A stretch of 27,813 bases of DNA from positions 1 through 27,813 of the forward strand of contig CAYJJK010000024.1 of assembly GCA_964370445.1 (NCBI GenBank), read 5' to 3'. Both the position numbers and the translations under genes were made by a program. Within the stretch, counting starts at the first letter, position 1, and every line of letters starts with the position of its first letter. The notes below the pieces were generated by a model that saw nothing but the letters and a program-made list of their open reading frames with translations, was not told the origin of the DNA and searched no databases. Of the stretch, positions 13,802 through 20,492 are shown in pieces. This DNA is from JAAYCI01 sp964370445. GTDB lineage: Bacteria > Bacillota > Clostridia > Oscillospirales > Ruminococcaceae.

Positions 13802-15514
13802 ATGTATTTGGATACCTATAAGCGCTGGATAGCCTGGCCGCTGGAAGATGCAGATTTACAAGCAGAACTTTTGGCCATTGAATCACAAGATGCTGAAATT
13901 GAAGACCGCTTTGCCATTGATTTGTCATTTGGAACAGCGGGGCTTCGTGGTGTTTTGGGTGCAGGCACAAACCGTATGAACATCTACACAGTTCGTAGAG
14001 CTACGCAAGGCCTTGCAAGTTACCTGTGCAAAAACACACAAAATACAAAGGTGGCTATTGCCTATGATAGCCGCCTCAAAAGTGATTTATTTGCCAAAGA
14101 GGCAGCCCGGGTTTTGGCGGCAAATGGCATTGAGGTTTTCCTTTACAACCAGCTAGAGCCTGTGCCTGCCTTAAGTTTTGCTGTGCGCCATTTGCAATGC
14201 AATGCCGGTATCATGGTAACTGCCAGCCATAACCCTGCAAAATACAACGGTTATAAAGTATATGGAAGTGATGGATGCCAAATTAGCACCGAGGTAGCCG
14301 ATGCAGTACTTGCAGAAATAAAAGCATGTGATATTTTTGAGGGTGTGCAGTGTGTGGATTTTGACGATGCGTTAAAAGAAAAACATATTTCTTATATCGA
14401 AAACACGGTGCTTGAGGCATTTTATCAAACGGTAAAAACCCAGTGTGTGCGTGATGGTATTTCAAAAAAAGCAAATCTAAAGCTTGTGTATTCGCCTTTA
14501 AATGGAACCGGAAACCTGCCGGTGCGTCGTATTTTAGCAGATATTGGTTTTGAGGATATTACAGTGGTGCCAGAGCAAGAACTGCCGGATGGAAATTTCC
14601 CTACAGCACCCTATCCAAACCCAGAAGTGCGTGAATCGTTGGCACTTGGGCTTCAGCTTTCCCAAAAAATAGGTGCAGATATGTTGCTTGCCACCGATCC
14701 AGACGCAGACCGTGTGGGCATTGCAGTACGTGATGAAAGTGGCGAGTATCAGCTTTTGTCCGGCAACGAAGTGGGGGTTTTATTGCTTGACTATATCTGT
14801 GCAGGACGCACAGAAAACGGCACGATGCCAAAGCATCCTATGGCTGTGCGTAGTTTAGTATCCACACCAATGGCCGATGCGGTGGCAACATCTTATGGTG
14901 TTGAGATGGTGAAAGTGCTAACAGGGTTTAAATATATTGGGGAAGAGATTGGTAAGCTAGAAGCAGAAGGTGAACTGGAGCGTTTTCTTTTTGCCTTTGA
15001 AGAAAGCTATGGCTATTTGGCCGGTAGCCATGTGCGAGACAAAGACGGTGTAGTGGCCTCCATGCTGATTTGTGAAATGGCTGCCTATTATAAAAGTGTT
15101 GGCAAAAGCCTTTGTGCCGCACTACAATCTTTGTACCAAAAACATGGCCGCTACCTTTCTGTGATTGATAGCTTTACCTTCGAGGGCCTTTCCGGCATGG
15201 AAACCATGAGTGGCATTATGAGTGGGCTGCGCAGTGCCCCGCCCAAAGAAATTGCCGGTTATGAAATTACGGCACTGATTGACTATGAAAGCAGCCTGCA
15301 CACAGATTGCAACACCGGGGAAAGCAAAACCCTTTCACTTCCAAAATCCAATGTGCTTGAATATCATTTACAAGAAGGAAGTAGTGTAATTGTGCGTCCC
15401 TCCGGAACCGAGCCAAAGATTAAAGTATATTATACAACAAAGGGTGTTAATTTAGAAAAAGCACAAGAGTTGCAAAAGGTGCTTAGTGCCGCAACGACCC
15501 CGCTGATGCAGTAA
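13802..15514 (+). CDS. Alpha-phosphoglucomutase / phosphomannomutase
   Basis: The 570-residue protein of the alpha-D-phosphohexomutase superfamily interconverts glucose-1-phosphate and glucose-6-phosphate, linking glycolysis with wall and glycan precursors. All four domains are present: FGTAGLRG near the N-terminus, the phosphoserine loop TASHNP (140-145, Ser142), the Mg site DPDADR (299-304), the sugar-binding loop FAFEESYGYLAG and the phosphate-binding loop VRPSGTEPKIK near the C-terminus. Length and motifs resemble PgcA of Bacillus subtilis. GGAGG lies about 6 bases before the ATG. It begins 45 bases after the surface-protein gene, without a terminator between, so read-through is possible. 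Specificity for glucose over mannose is not shown by sequence alone. Confidence 0.93.
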   Translation: MYLDTYKRWIAWPLEDADLQAELLAIESQDAEIEDRFAIDLSFGTAGLRGVLGAGTNRMNIYTVRRATQGLASYLCKNTQNTKVAIAYDSRLKSDLFAKEAARVLAANGIEVFLYNQLEPVPALSFAVRHLQCNAGIMVTASHNPAKYNGYKVYGSDGCQISTEVADAVLAEIKACDIFEGVQCVDFDDALKEKHISYIENTVLEAFYQTVKTQCVRDGISKKANLKLVYSPLNGTGNLPVRRILADIGFEDITVVPEQELPDGNFPTAPYPNPEVRESLALGLQLSQKIGADMLLATDPDADRVGIAVRDESGEYQLLSGNEVGVLLLDYICAGRTENGTMPKHPMAVRSLVSTPMADAVATSYGVEMVKVLTGFKYIGEEIGKLEAEGELERFLFAFEESYGYLAGSHVRDKDGVVASMLICEMAAYYKSVGKSLCAALQSLYQKHGRYLSVIDSFTFEGLSGMETMSGIMSGLRSAPPKEIAGYEITALIDYESSLHTDCNTGESKTLSLPKSNVLEYHLQEGSSVIVRPSGTEPKIKVYYTTKGVNLEKAQELQKVLSAATTPLMQ

Positions 15515-15529
15515 AAACAGCCTTTTTGT

Positions 15530-15931
15530 TTATGTGCTACAGGGTGGCAATGAGCCGGTGAACGTGGCAAAACAAACCTCTTTTCCACTGTCGTCACAAA
15601 CGCTTACCTCGTAAAGGCAAAGGCGTTTACCCCCTTGCTTTCGGCGTGCTGTAGCCATCAAAAAGTCACCTTTGGGGGCAGCCAAAAAGTGGATGGTACC
15701 GGTTACAGTAACAGTGCCAACACAATGTATATTGGCCGCTACAGCAAAGGCGAAATCTGCAAGTGTGAAAAGAAATCCTCCTTGCACACGGCCCAATGCA
15801 TTTTTTTGCAAGGCAGGGATGGGCACACGACAAACACTTTTTTCATCGTCTGCCGAAAGAATTTCAATGCCAAGGTCTGTGGCAAATTTGTCTTGCAAAA
15901 AATAGTTGCGAATCTCTTCTAATGTTTTCAT
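15530..15931 (-). CDS. PaaI-family hotdog thioesterase
   Basis: The 133-residue single hotdog domain resembles PaaI-type acyl-CoA thioesterases, which hydrolyse aromatic or medium-chain acyl-CoA. The central helix region reads ALGRVQGGFLFTLADFAFAVAAN (about 45-67). The usual HGG motif is QGG here, while the following LAD is kept; this may alter activity. The start is ATG 15931, with GAAAGG 7 bases upstream; a farther in-frame ATG at 15946 has no ribosome binding site. The gene is convergent with the phosphoglucomutase gene and divergent from the DtxR-like regulator gene. The substrate is unknown. Confidence 0.82.
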   Translation of the reverse strand: MKTLEEIRNYFLQDKFATDLGIEILSADDEKSVCRVPIPALQKNALGRVQGGFLFTLADFAFAVAANIHCVGTVTVTGTIHFLAAPKGDFLMATARRKQGGKRLCLYEVSVCDDSGKEVCFATFTGSLPPCST

Positions 15932-15946
15932 AAAAAAACCTTTCAT

Positions 15947-15975
15947 TTGAGTTTTTTAGTGTAACGTGTTATACT
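15947..15975 (+). promoter_or_regulatory. Promoter pointing toward the DtxR-family gene
   Basis: TTGAGT (15947-15952), a 17-base spacer and TATACT (15970-15975) with an extended TGT triplet. It would give a leader of about 180 bases. It lies directly upstream of the divergent thioesterase start. Confidence 0.55.
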
Positions 15976-16004
15976 GAGGCGTAACCTCAAAATTGTAGGT
16001 ATAA

Positions 16005-16055
16005 ATAGGGTGTGGGTTATTTTTTGTTCTGCCACAGAAATAGTGGTAACCCTAT
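16005..16055 (+). other. Structured segment in the leader of the DtxR-family gene
   Basis: ATAGGGT (16005-16011) pairs with ACCCTAT (16049-16055), and TGCCAC (16030-16035) pairs with GTGGTA (16043-16048). They form a two-part hairpin about 105 bases before the start codon. It could be a leader structure or an operator palindrome. It does not resemble the yybP-ykoY manganese riboswitch. Confidence 0.4.
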
Positions 16056-16161
16056 CCAATGTTGCCTTATGTTTTGTTTGATTTAACGAAAATACAGTTC
16101 TTGCTTTTGTATATCCTTTGTTTTTCAACACACAAAAAAATCTAAGGGTGGTGCCAAAAAT

Positions 16162-16590
16162 ATGGCAGTTTCGTTGCGAAAATCGGCAGAAGAATATCTA
16201 GAAACCATACTGGTTTTAACAAAGCAAAAAGCTGTGGTGCACTCGGTAGATATTGCCCTCTATATGAATTACTCAAAGCCGAGTGTTTCTCGTGCTGTGG
16301 GCAATTTGCGCAAGGCGGGCTATCTGCTTATGGCGCAAAATGGGGAACTAACCCTTACAGAAAGTGGCCTACAAAAAGCGCAAAATATTTTGGAGCGGCA
16401 TCAGGTGCTTACAACCATGTTCACCACCTTGGGTGTACCTAAAGAGATTGCCGCACAAGATGCTTGTGAAATAGAGCACGTTATCAGTGACGAAAGCTTT
16501 CAATGTATTAAAAACCATTTTTTGGATTCGCAATCCTCAAAAATTAAAAAGGATGAAAAAAAGAAAAAAGACAAAAAAGAGAAGAAATAA
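16162..16590 (+). CDS. DtxR/MntR-family metal-dependent regulator with a lysine-rich tail
   Basis: The 142-residue protein has an N-terminal winged HTH (about 5-65; SKPSVSRAVGNLRKAGY is the recognition region) and the helical metal/dimerisation domain. The ligand pattern is E11, E14, H80, C102, E105 and H106. The C-E-H set matches the primary site of DtxR, while the E11/E14 pair recalls MntR, so Fe(II) and Mn(II) are both possible. There is no SH3 domain. The protein ends in an almost pure Lys/Asp/Glu tail (127-142) not typical of the family. The gene follows a long leader. No transporter gene adjoins, so targets must lie elsewhere. AAGGGTGG lies about 10 bases before the ATG. Confidence 0.85.
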   Translation: MAVSLRKSAEEYLETILVLTKQKAVVHSVDIALYMNYSKPSVSRAVGNLRKAGYLLMAQNGELTLTESGLQKAQNILERHQVLTTMFTTLGVPKEIAAQDACEIEHVISDESFQCIKNHFLDSQSSKIKKDEKKKKDKKEKK

Positions 16591-16604
16591 TTACTTTTCT
16601 TTTT
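16574..16604 (+). terminator. Weak AT-rich terminator candidate after the DtxR-family gene
   Basis: An 11-bp purine/pyrimidine stem (16574-16584 with 16594-16604) encloses the stop codon in its loop and ends in T residues. It is formed from the A-rich lysine codons and a CTTTTCTTTTT tract. Confidence 0.4.
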
Positions 16605-16831
16605 ATAGATGTATCCGGTTACCCTAAAGCATCCATTGATTTTGAATGGTAGTACTGTTGTTTTAATGGATTGTTTTGTAGAGCGATGTGAAAACATCTA
16701 CAGGTATCACTGTGGAACAAAGTTTTTATGCACAATGAATAGCGGATTTCAAACTGATGATTCAACACCTAGCTTCACAACCATTTTGCACAACAGCAAA
16801 GCTGAAACATAACTTTTTACATTTCAAAAGC

Positions 16832-16858
16832 TGGCCTTTTTAGGAGGGCCACTTTTTT
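16832..16858. terminator. Bidirectional terminator candidate
   Basis: TGGCC (16832-16836) pairs with GGCCA (16847-16851). The plus strand continues into seven T residues; the minus strand continues into GCTTTT. It overlaps the stop of the minus-strand YdcF-like gene and would stop both it and transcripts from the DtxR side. Confidence 0.6.
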
Positions 16859-17613
16859 TGCGTGTAGCCGGATAACCACAGCTGCACAACAGCCATGGCT
16901 TCTCGTAAATAATTTTGTAAATAAGTGGGGCGATTCATGCTTGCTGCAATGCTGTTCACTTGTGAAAAACCGGCCTGTTTTGCGTAGCATCGCGCACGAA
17001 AACAGTGAAAAGTGTTGGTAACTACAGCGATGGGCTCTCTTGGAGAAATACCTTTCTCTTGTAAAAGTGCACGAGAAAAAGTTAGATTTTGCCTTGTGGA
17101 AGTGCTTTTGTCTTCTACAATGATGGCGTTTGCAGGCACTTTGTGTGCCAGTAACCAGTGCTGCATAGCCAAGGCCTCAGGAATGTCTTCGTCATGTCCT
17201 TGCCCCCCCGACACTACAAGATATGCTTTTGGATTTTTTTGGTAAGCTTTGAGACCCGCTTGCAAACGTCGCTCTAAAATATCACTAACGGTTTGCTTAT
17301 TTAGCCCAGCGCCCAATACAATTAATGCAACCTCGTTTCCCTGTGCAGCATGGCGATGTCCGGATATTGCCAAAAACACAATGAGCGCAACCCCAAATAT
17401 GCCACAAAGGATAATCGCTATTTTGCACAACAACCCAAATCCACTTTGTGTAAATGTATCTATGGCAGGCATAAATAAACCGTATCCGGTGAAGCCGGCA
17501 GCCAAAATCCAAATGGCAAGGCTGCCCATATTCCATTTAGACTTAAAGAATAGAACAATACCAGAACTCAAGAAAAAAATTGCGAAAATCCAAACCAAAA
17601 ACATTTTTATCAT
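16840..17613 (-). CDS. YdcF/ElyC-like membrane protein (DUF218)
   Basis: The 257-residue protein has about four N-terminal membrane helices (first ~95 residues) followed by a DUF218 domain. The start of that domain is ALIVLGAGLNKQTVSDILERRL. It also has the conserved YLVVSGGQGHDEDIPEA, DKSTSTRQNL and VVTNTFHCFRA segments. Relatives (SanA, ElyC, YdcF) affect envelope integrity and peptidoglycan or lipid-carrier metabolism, but the reaction is not established. The start is ATG 17613, with CGGAG 7 bases upstream; earlier in-frame ATGs lack a site. Its promoter is at 17674-17702. Confidence 0.85.
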   Translation of the reverse strand: MIKMFLVWIFAIFFLSSGIVLFFKSKWNMGSLAIWILAAGFTGYGLFMPAIDTFTQSGFGLLCKIAIILCGIFGVALIVFLAISGHRHAAQGNEVALIVLGAGLNKQTVSDILERRLQAGLKAYQKNPKAYLVVSGGQGHDEDIPEALAMQHWLLAHKVPANAIIVEDKSTSTRQNLTFSRALLQEKGISPREPIAVVTNTFHCFRARCYAKQAGFSQVNSIAASMNRPTYLQNYLREAMAVVQLWLSGYTQKKWPS

Positions 17614-17673
17614 GGAAAACTCCGATTTTAGCATAATGCAAAACACTCAAAATAGACATGTTTTATACGCCTT

Positions 17674-17702
17674 AGTATATCAAATATAGCAATGCAGTTC
17701 AA
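17674..17702 (-). promoter_or_regulatory. Promoter of the YdcF-like gene
   Basis: On the minus strand, TTGAAC (17702-17697), a 17-base spacer and TATACT (17679-17674) with an extended TGA triplet. Confidence 0.7.
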
Positions 17703-17730
17703 ATATCAGTCAACCGTTTTCTAAATTTGC

Positions 17731-17759
17731 TTGACAATTAAAAATCTTTATGATATCTT
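17731..17759 (+). promoter_or_regulatory. Promoter of the SPFH-RHH operon
   Basis: Perfect TTGACA (17731-17736), a 17-base spacer and TATCTT (17754-17759) with an extended TGA triplet. The -10 box lies inside a palindrome. Confidence 0.75.
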
Positions 17760-17771
17760 TTTGATATCATA
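17749..17771 (+). promoter_or_regulatory. Palindromic operator over the -10 box and start site
   Basis: Perfect 9-base arms TATGATATC (17749-17757) and GATATCATA (17763-17771) flank five T residues. The core TGATATC also occurs as a direct repeat 11 bases apart. Such spacing suits ribbon-helix-helix dimers, and the operon encodes one, so autoregulation is a reasonable inference. Confidence 0.6.
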
Positions 17772-17805
17772 TTAATTTATTTTATGAACACAGGAGGCAG
17801 TGAAA

Positions 17806-18831
17806 ATGCAAGAAAAACAAATGCAAGCAAAAAATGGTCTATTGATATTGGTGCTTACCATTGTTTTATACATTGTAACCATTCCGGCTGCAATATTGGG
17901 TGGTTTGATGTTCGAAGATGGAAGCGTGCTAGGGTTGGTAATTTTGATTGTGAGTGCCCTATATGGCATATTTGGCTGGGTTTTGTTTTTGGGCATTAAA
18001 GTGTTGCAGCCACAGGAAGCCTTAGTTCTCACACTTTTTGGCCAGTATAAGGGGACGTTAAAAGGGGAGGGAATTTATTTTGTCAATCCGTTTACCGTTT
18101 CTGTAAACCCAGCTTCTGAAACAAAGCTGCGTCAAAGTGGAGATGTGACACTGAAAATGGGAGGTGTGTTGCAAGCGGGTGAAACGGCAGGCAAAAACAT
18201 GATGACCTCTATCATCAGTAAAAAAATCTCGATGAAGGCGATGACTTTAAGCAACAACCGGCAAAAAATCAACGACTTTTTAGGAAATCCTGTGGAGATA
18301 TCCATTGCAGTAATCTGGCGTGTGCAAGACACGGCAAAAGCGGTGTTTCAGGTAGATAATTATAAGGAGTTTTTGTCTTTGCAATGTGATGCTTCATTGC
18401 GCAATGTAGTGCGGTTATATCCTTATGATGTGGCAAAAGGAGTGGATACCACCGGCGATGGTTCACCAGATGAAGGTTCTTTACGCGGGTCTAGTGAAAT
18501 GGTGGCAAAGCGCATTCAAGATGAAATTCAAAGTAAAGTGAGTGGTGCTGGCCTTGAAATCATAGAGACAAAAATCACCTACCTAGCATATTCGCAAGAG
18601 ATTGCAGCGGCTATGCTACAAAGGCAACAGGCAGCGGCTTTAATAGATGCAAAAAAATTGATTGTTGATGGTGCTGTGGGTATGGTGGAGATGGCTCTTA
18701 AAAAAATTGAGGCCAACCAGTCTATCCAGTTGGATGAGGAGAGAAAAGCTGCCATGATATCAAATTTACTTGTGGTGCTTTGCGCCAACCGCGAATCACA
18801 ACCGGTGATCAATACCGGCAGTTTGTATTAA
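17806..18831 (+). CDS. SPFH/Band 7 domain membrane protein
   Basis: The 341-residue protein has two N-terminal hydrophobic helices (about 10-35 and 43-65). An SPFH/prohibitin-like domain (about 70-270) begins at KVLQPQEALVLTLFGQYKGTL, and a helical C-terminal region is rich in Ala, Gln and Glu (EIAAAMLQRQQAAALIDAKK). Such proteins oligomerise at the membrane as scaffolds for microdomains or proteases. The start is ATG 17806, with AGGAGG (17792-17797) 8 bases upstream; a GTG at 17800 is too close to that site. A small RHH gene follows 2 bases after the stop, implying coupled expression. Confidence 0.88.
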   Translation: MQEKQMQAKNGLLILVLTIVLYIVTIPAAILGGLMFEDGSVLGLVILIVSALYGIFGWVLFLGIKVLQPQEALVLTLFGQYKGTLKGEGIYFVNPFTVSVNPASETKLRQSGDVTLKMGGVLQAGETAGKNMMTSIISKKISMKAMTLSNNRQKINDFLGNPVEISIAVIWRVQDTAKAVFQVDNYKEFLSLQCDASLRNVVRLYPYDVAKGVDTTGDGSPDEGSLRGSSEMVAKRIQDEIQSKVSGAGLEIIETKITYLAYSQEIAAAMLQRQQAAALIDAKKLIVDGAVGMVEMALKKIEANQSIQLDEERKAAMISNLLVVLCANRESQPVINTGSLY

Positions 18832-18833
18832 GT

Positions 18834-19034
18834 ATGGCTGGGGGAGATAAAAAACAAATACCGCTGCGTGTTTCGTCAAGCCTATACAAGGAGCTAAACG
18901 CCTGGGCGCAGGATGATTTTCGCTCTCTGAACGGACAGATTGAATACCTATTGAGTGAATGTGTGCGGCAACGTAAAAAAAAGGGCCATCTTGATTTGAA
19001 AGAACTGGATAAACCTTTGGATATTGACCTGTAA
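18834..19034 (+). CDS. Small Arc-like ribbon-helix-helix protein
   Basis: The 66-residue protein starts MAGGDKKQIPLRVSSSLYKELNAWA. A short beta strand (QIPLRVS) precedes two helices (SLYKELNAWAQDD and SLNGQIEYLLSECVRQRKKK), the layout of Arc/MetJ/CopG-type DNA-binding proteins. The conserved SLNGQIEYLL segment is typical of Arc-like domains. The start lies 2 bases after the SPFH stop and has no strong ribosome binding site, so translation is probably coupled. It may repress its own operon through the palindrome at 17749-17771. No toxin gene is adjacent, so an antitoxin role is not supported. Confidence 0.8.
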   Translation: MAGGDKKQIPLRVSSSLYKELNAWAQDDFRSLNGQIEYLLSECVRQRKKKGHLDLKELDKPLDIDL

Positions 19035-19036
19035 AC

Positions 19037-19064
19037 GGTTTTTGCTTTACAATACAAGAAAACC
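19037..19064 (+). terminator. Weak hairpin after the SPFH-RHH operon
   Basis: GGTTTT near 19037 pairs with AAAACC ending at 19064, with extra pairs and one bulge, directly after the RHH stop. The following T-tract is poor, so its function as a terminator is uncertain. Confidence 0.3.
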
Positions 19065-19069
19065 ATTTG

Positions 19070-19188
19070 TTCATGCCAGAGTGTGTGATAAGCCACAAAA
19101 CATGAGGCAACAGCAACAGTGTTTGCAACTGTTTTAATTGTAAAAAAATAAATTTTACAATGATGGCTTTTACAGGCTCTGGCATGAA
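19070..19188. repeat. 119-bp element bounded by perfect 12-bp inverted repeats, with internal stems
   Basis: TTCATGCCAGAG (19070-19081) is the exact reverse complement of 19177-19188. Inside, AAGCCA (19090-19095) pairs with TGGCTT (19164-19169), AACAGT (19115-19120) with ACTGTT (19128-19133), and ATTGTAAAA (19137-19145) with TTTTACAAT (19153-19161). The nested arrangement gives a branched fold with two closed hairpins inside one long stem. It may be a structured RNA or a small palindromic mobile repeat. No clear target duplication flanks it, and no coding frame fills it. Confidence 0.6.
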
Positions 19189-19289
19189 TGTGCTTGATGA
19201 AATGAAGGGTATCTTGGTGATACCATAAAGATTTGGACAGGATAAATGAAGAGCAATTTGCGCAAAAGAGAAAAACCTGTGCTTTTATC

Positions 19290-19318
19290 TTGACATAGGC
19301 ATTAAAAAAGGGTAAGAT
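19290..19318 (+). promoter_or_regulatory. Promoter of the rpsL (str) cluster
   Basis: Perfect TTGACA (19290-19295), a 17-base spacer and TAAGAT (19313-19318). Initiation near 19325 gives a leader of about 85 bases. Confidence 0.8.
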
Positions 19319-19326
19319 AATTATGT

Positions 19327-19351
19327 TGCGCTGGGTGCGCCTTATTTTTTG
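19327..19351 (+). other. Short GC hairpin with T-run in the rpsL leader
   Basis: GCGC/GCGC with a TGGGT loop is followed by CTTATTTTTT, directly after the expected transcription start. It may be a minor attenuator, but the stem is only 4 bp. Confidence 0.3.
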
Positions 19352-19408
19352 TGCGTACAGAGTGTAGCACTATTCATCATATTTCATGAAAAGGAAAGGA
19401 GGAAATCC

Positions 19409-19831
19409 ATGCCGACCTTTAACCAACTTGTCCGCAAAGGCCGTGAGGTGAGTGAGAAGAAGAGCACAGCTCCTGCTTTGAACAAAGGGTACAACTCTCA
19501 TAGAAAAGTGTATACCGACCAAAGCGCTCCCCAAAAACGCGGTGTGTGCACAGCGGTACGTACCATGACCCCAAAGAAGCCGAACTCGGCTCTGCGTAAG
19601 GTTGCCCGTGTGCGTTTGTCGAACAATCTGGAAGTGTCCAGCTACATCCCCGGTGTGGGACACAACTTGCAAGAGCACTCCGTGGTTCTTATTCGCGGCG
19701 GACGTGTAAAAGACTTGCCTGGTGTGCGTTACCACATTATCCGTGGTACACTGGATACCCAAGGCGTAAGCGGACGTATGCAAAGCCGTTCAAAATACGG
19801 TGCAAAGCGTCCAAAAGCCGCCAAATCCTAA
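19409..19831 (+). CDS. rpsL: 30S ribosomal protein S12
   Basis: The 140-residue protein starts MPTFNQLVRKG and contains the Firmicutes-type insert PALNKGYNSHRKVYT. The conserved decoding loops TPKKPNSALRK and GGRVKDLPGVRYH both keep the lysines whose change gives streptomycin resistance, so the sequence is of the sensitive type. S12 lies at the decoding centre and controls accuracy. AAGGAGG lies 6 bases before ATG 19409; an upstream in-frame extension to 19349 is not conserved. It is the first gene of the str cluster. Confidence 0.98.
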   Translation: MPTFNQLVRKGREVSEKKSTAPALNKGYNSHRKVYTDQSAPQKRGVCTAVRTMTPKKPNSALRKVARVRLSNNLEVSSYIPGVGHNLQEHSVVLIRGGRVKDLPGVRYHIIRGTLDTQGVSGRMQSRSKYGAKRPKAAKS

Positions 19832-19998
19832 AGGTCCAAAGCGATTGAATCATCATTTTGCCCATTGGTATACGGGTTTATATAAAGACTTAGCACTTTA
19901 CAAGCCCCTTGCCTTAGCAAAACGAAAGTTCAATATCTTTCGAGTACCTGTGATTTCATTTTAGGCAAAATTGCCGCTTATGAAGGAGGGAAGCAAAA
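19832..19998 (+). other. rpsL-rpsG intercistronic region, possible S7 control site
   Basis: The 167-base spacer is long for this operon. It contains a CGAAAG/CTTTCG hairpin (about 19922-19941) and a GGCAA/TTGCC hairpin shortly before the rpsG ribosome binding site. In Escherichia coli S7 represses the operon by binding the S12-S7 spacer; the same role here is only a suggestion. Confidence 0.35.
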
Positions 19999-20469
19999 AT
20001 GCCAAGAAGAGGAAATGTTCCAAAGCGTGAAGTGCTGGCAGATCCTATTTACAATTCAACCATGGTTACACGCCTAATCAACAGCATCATGTATGATGGC
20101 AAAAAAGGCGTTGCACAAAAAATTGTGTATGAAGCATTTGAAATTGTGCAAGAAAAAACCGGCAATGATCCGCTGGAAACGTTTGAAAAAGCTCTGGAAA
20201 ACATCATGCCTTCACTAGAAGTTAAGGCACGTCGTGTGGGTGGTTCCACCTACCAAGTGCCGCTGGAAGTGCGTCCGGAGCGTCGTGAAACACTGGGCCT
20301 GCGTTGGCTCACAAATTACTCTCGTTCTCGTAACGAGCGCACCATGCGTCAGCGTTTGGCTGGCGAAATTATGGATGCGGCCTCGGGCACCGGTAACGCT
20401 GTTAAGAAGCGTGAAGATACCCACAAAATGGCCGACGCCAACCGTGCATTTGCACATTACCGCTACTAA
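19999..20469 (+). CDS. rpsG: 30S ribosomal protein S7
   Basis: The 156-residue protein has the usual length and landmarks: MPRRGNVPKREVLADPIYNS at the start, LINSIMYDGKKG, and GGSTYQVPLEVRPERR in the middle. The C-terminal NRAFAHYRY completes it. S7 initiates assembly of the 30S head and contacts the E site. AAGGAGG (19983-19989) lies about 9 bases before the ATG. fusA follows after 23 bases, as in the standard str order. Confidence 0.98.
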   Translation: MPRRGNVPKREVLADPIYNSTMVTRLINSIMYDGKKGVAQKIVYEAFEIVQEKTGNDPLETFEKALENIMPSLEVKARRVGGSTYQVPLEVRPERRETLGLRWLTNYSRSRNERTMRQRLAGEIMDAASGTGNAVKKREDTHKMADANRAFAHYRY

Positions 20470-20492
20470 TATCAGTGACATAAGGAGTTCCT

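Noticed and set aside
16609..16812. 67-codon open frame after the DtxR-family gene
   Set aside because: No ribosome binding site before its ATG, which follows a T-rich tract, and no family resemblance; likely non-coding.
18834..19034. RHH protein as antitoxin of a toxin-antitoxin pair
   Set aside because: Its partner gene encodes an SPFH membrane protein, not a toxin family, and no small toxin-like frame follows.
19062..19196. Target-site duplication around the 119-bp inverted-repeat element
   Set aside because: Flanking bases (ATTTG on the left, TGTGC on the right) do not form a convincing duplication, so transposition is not claimed.
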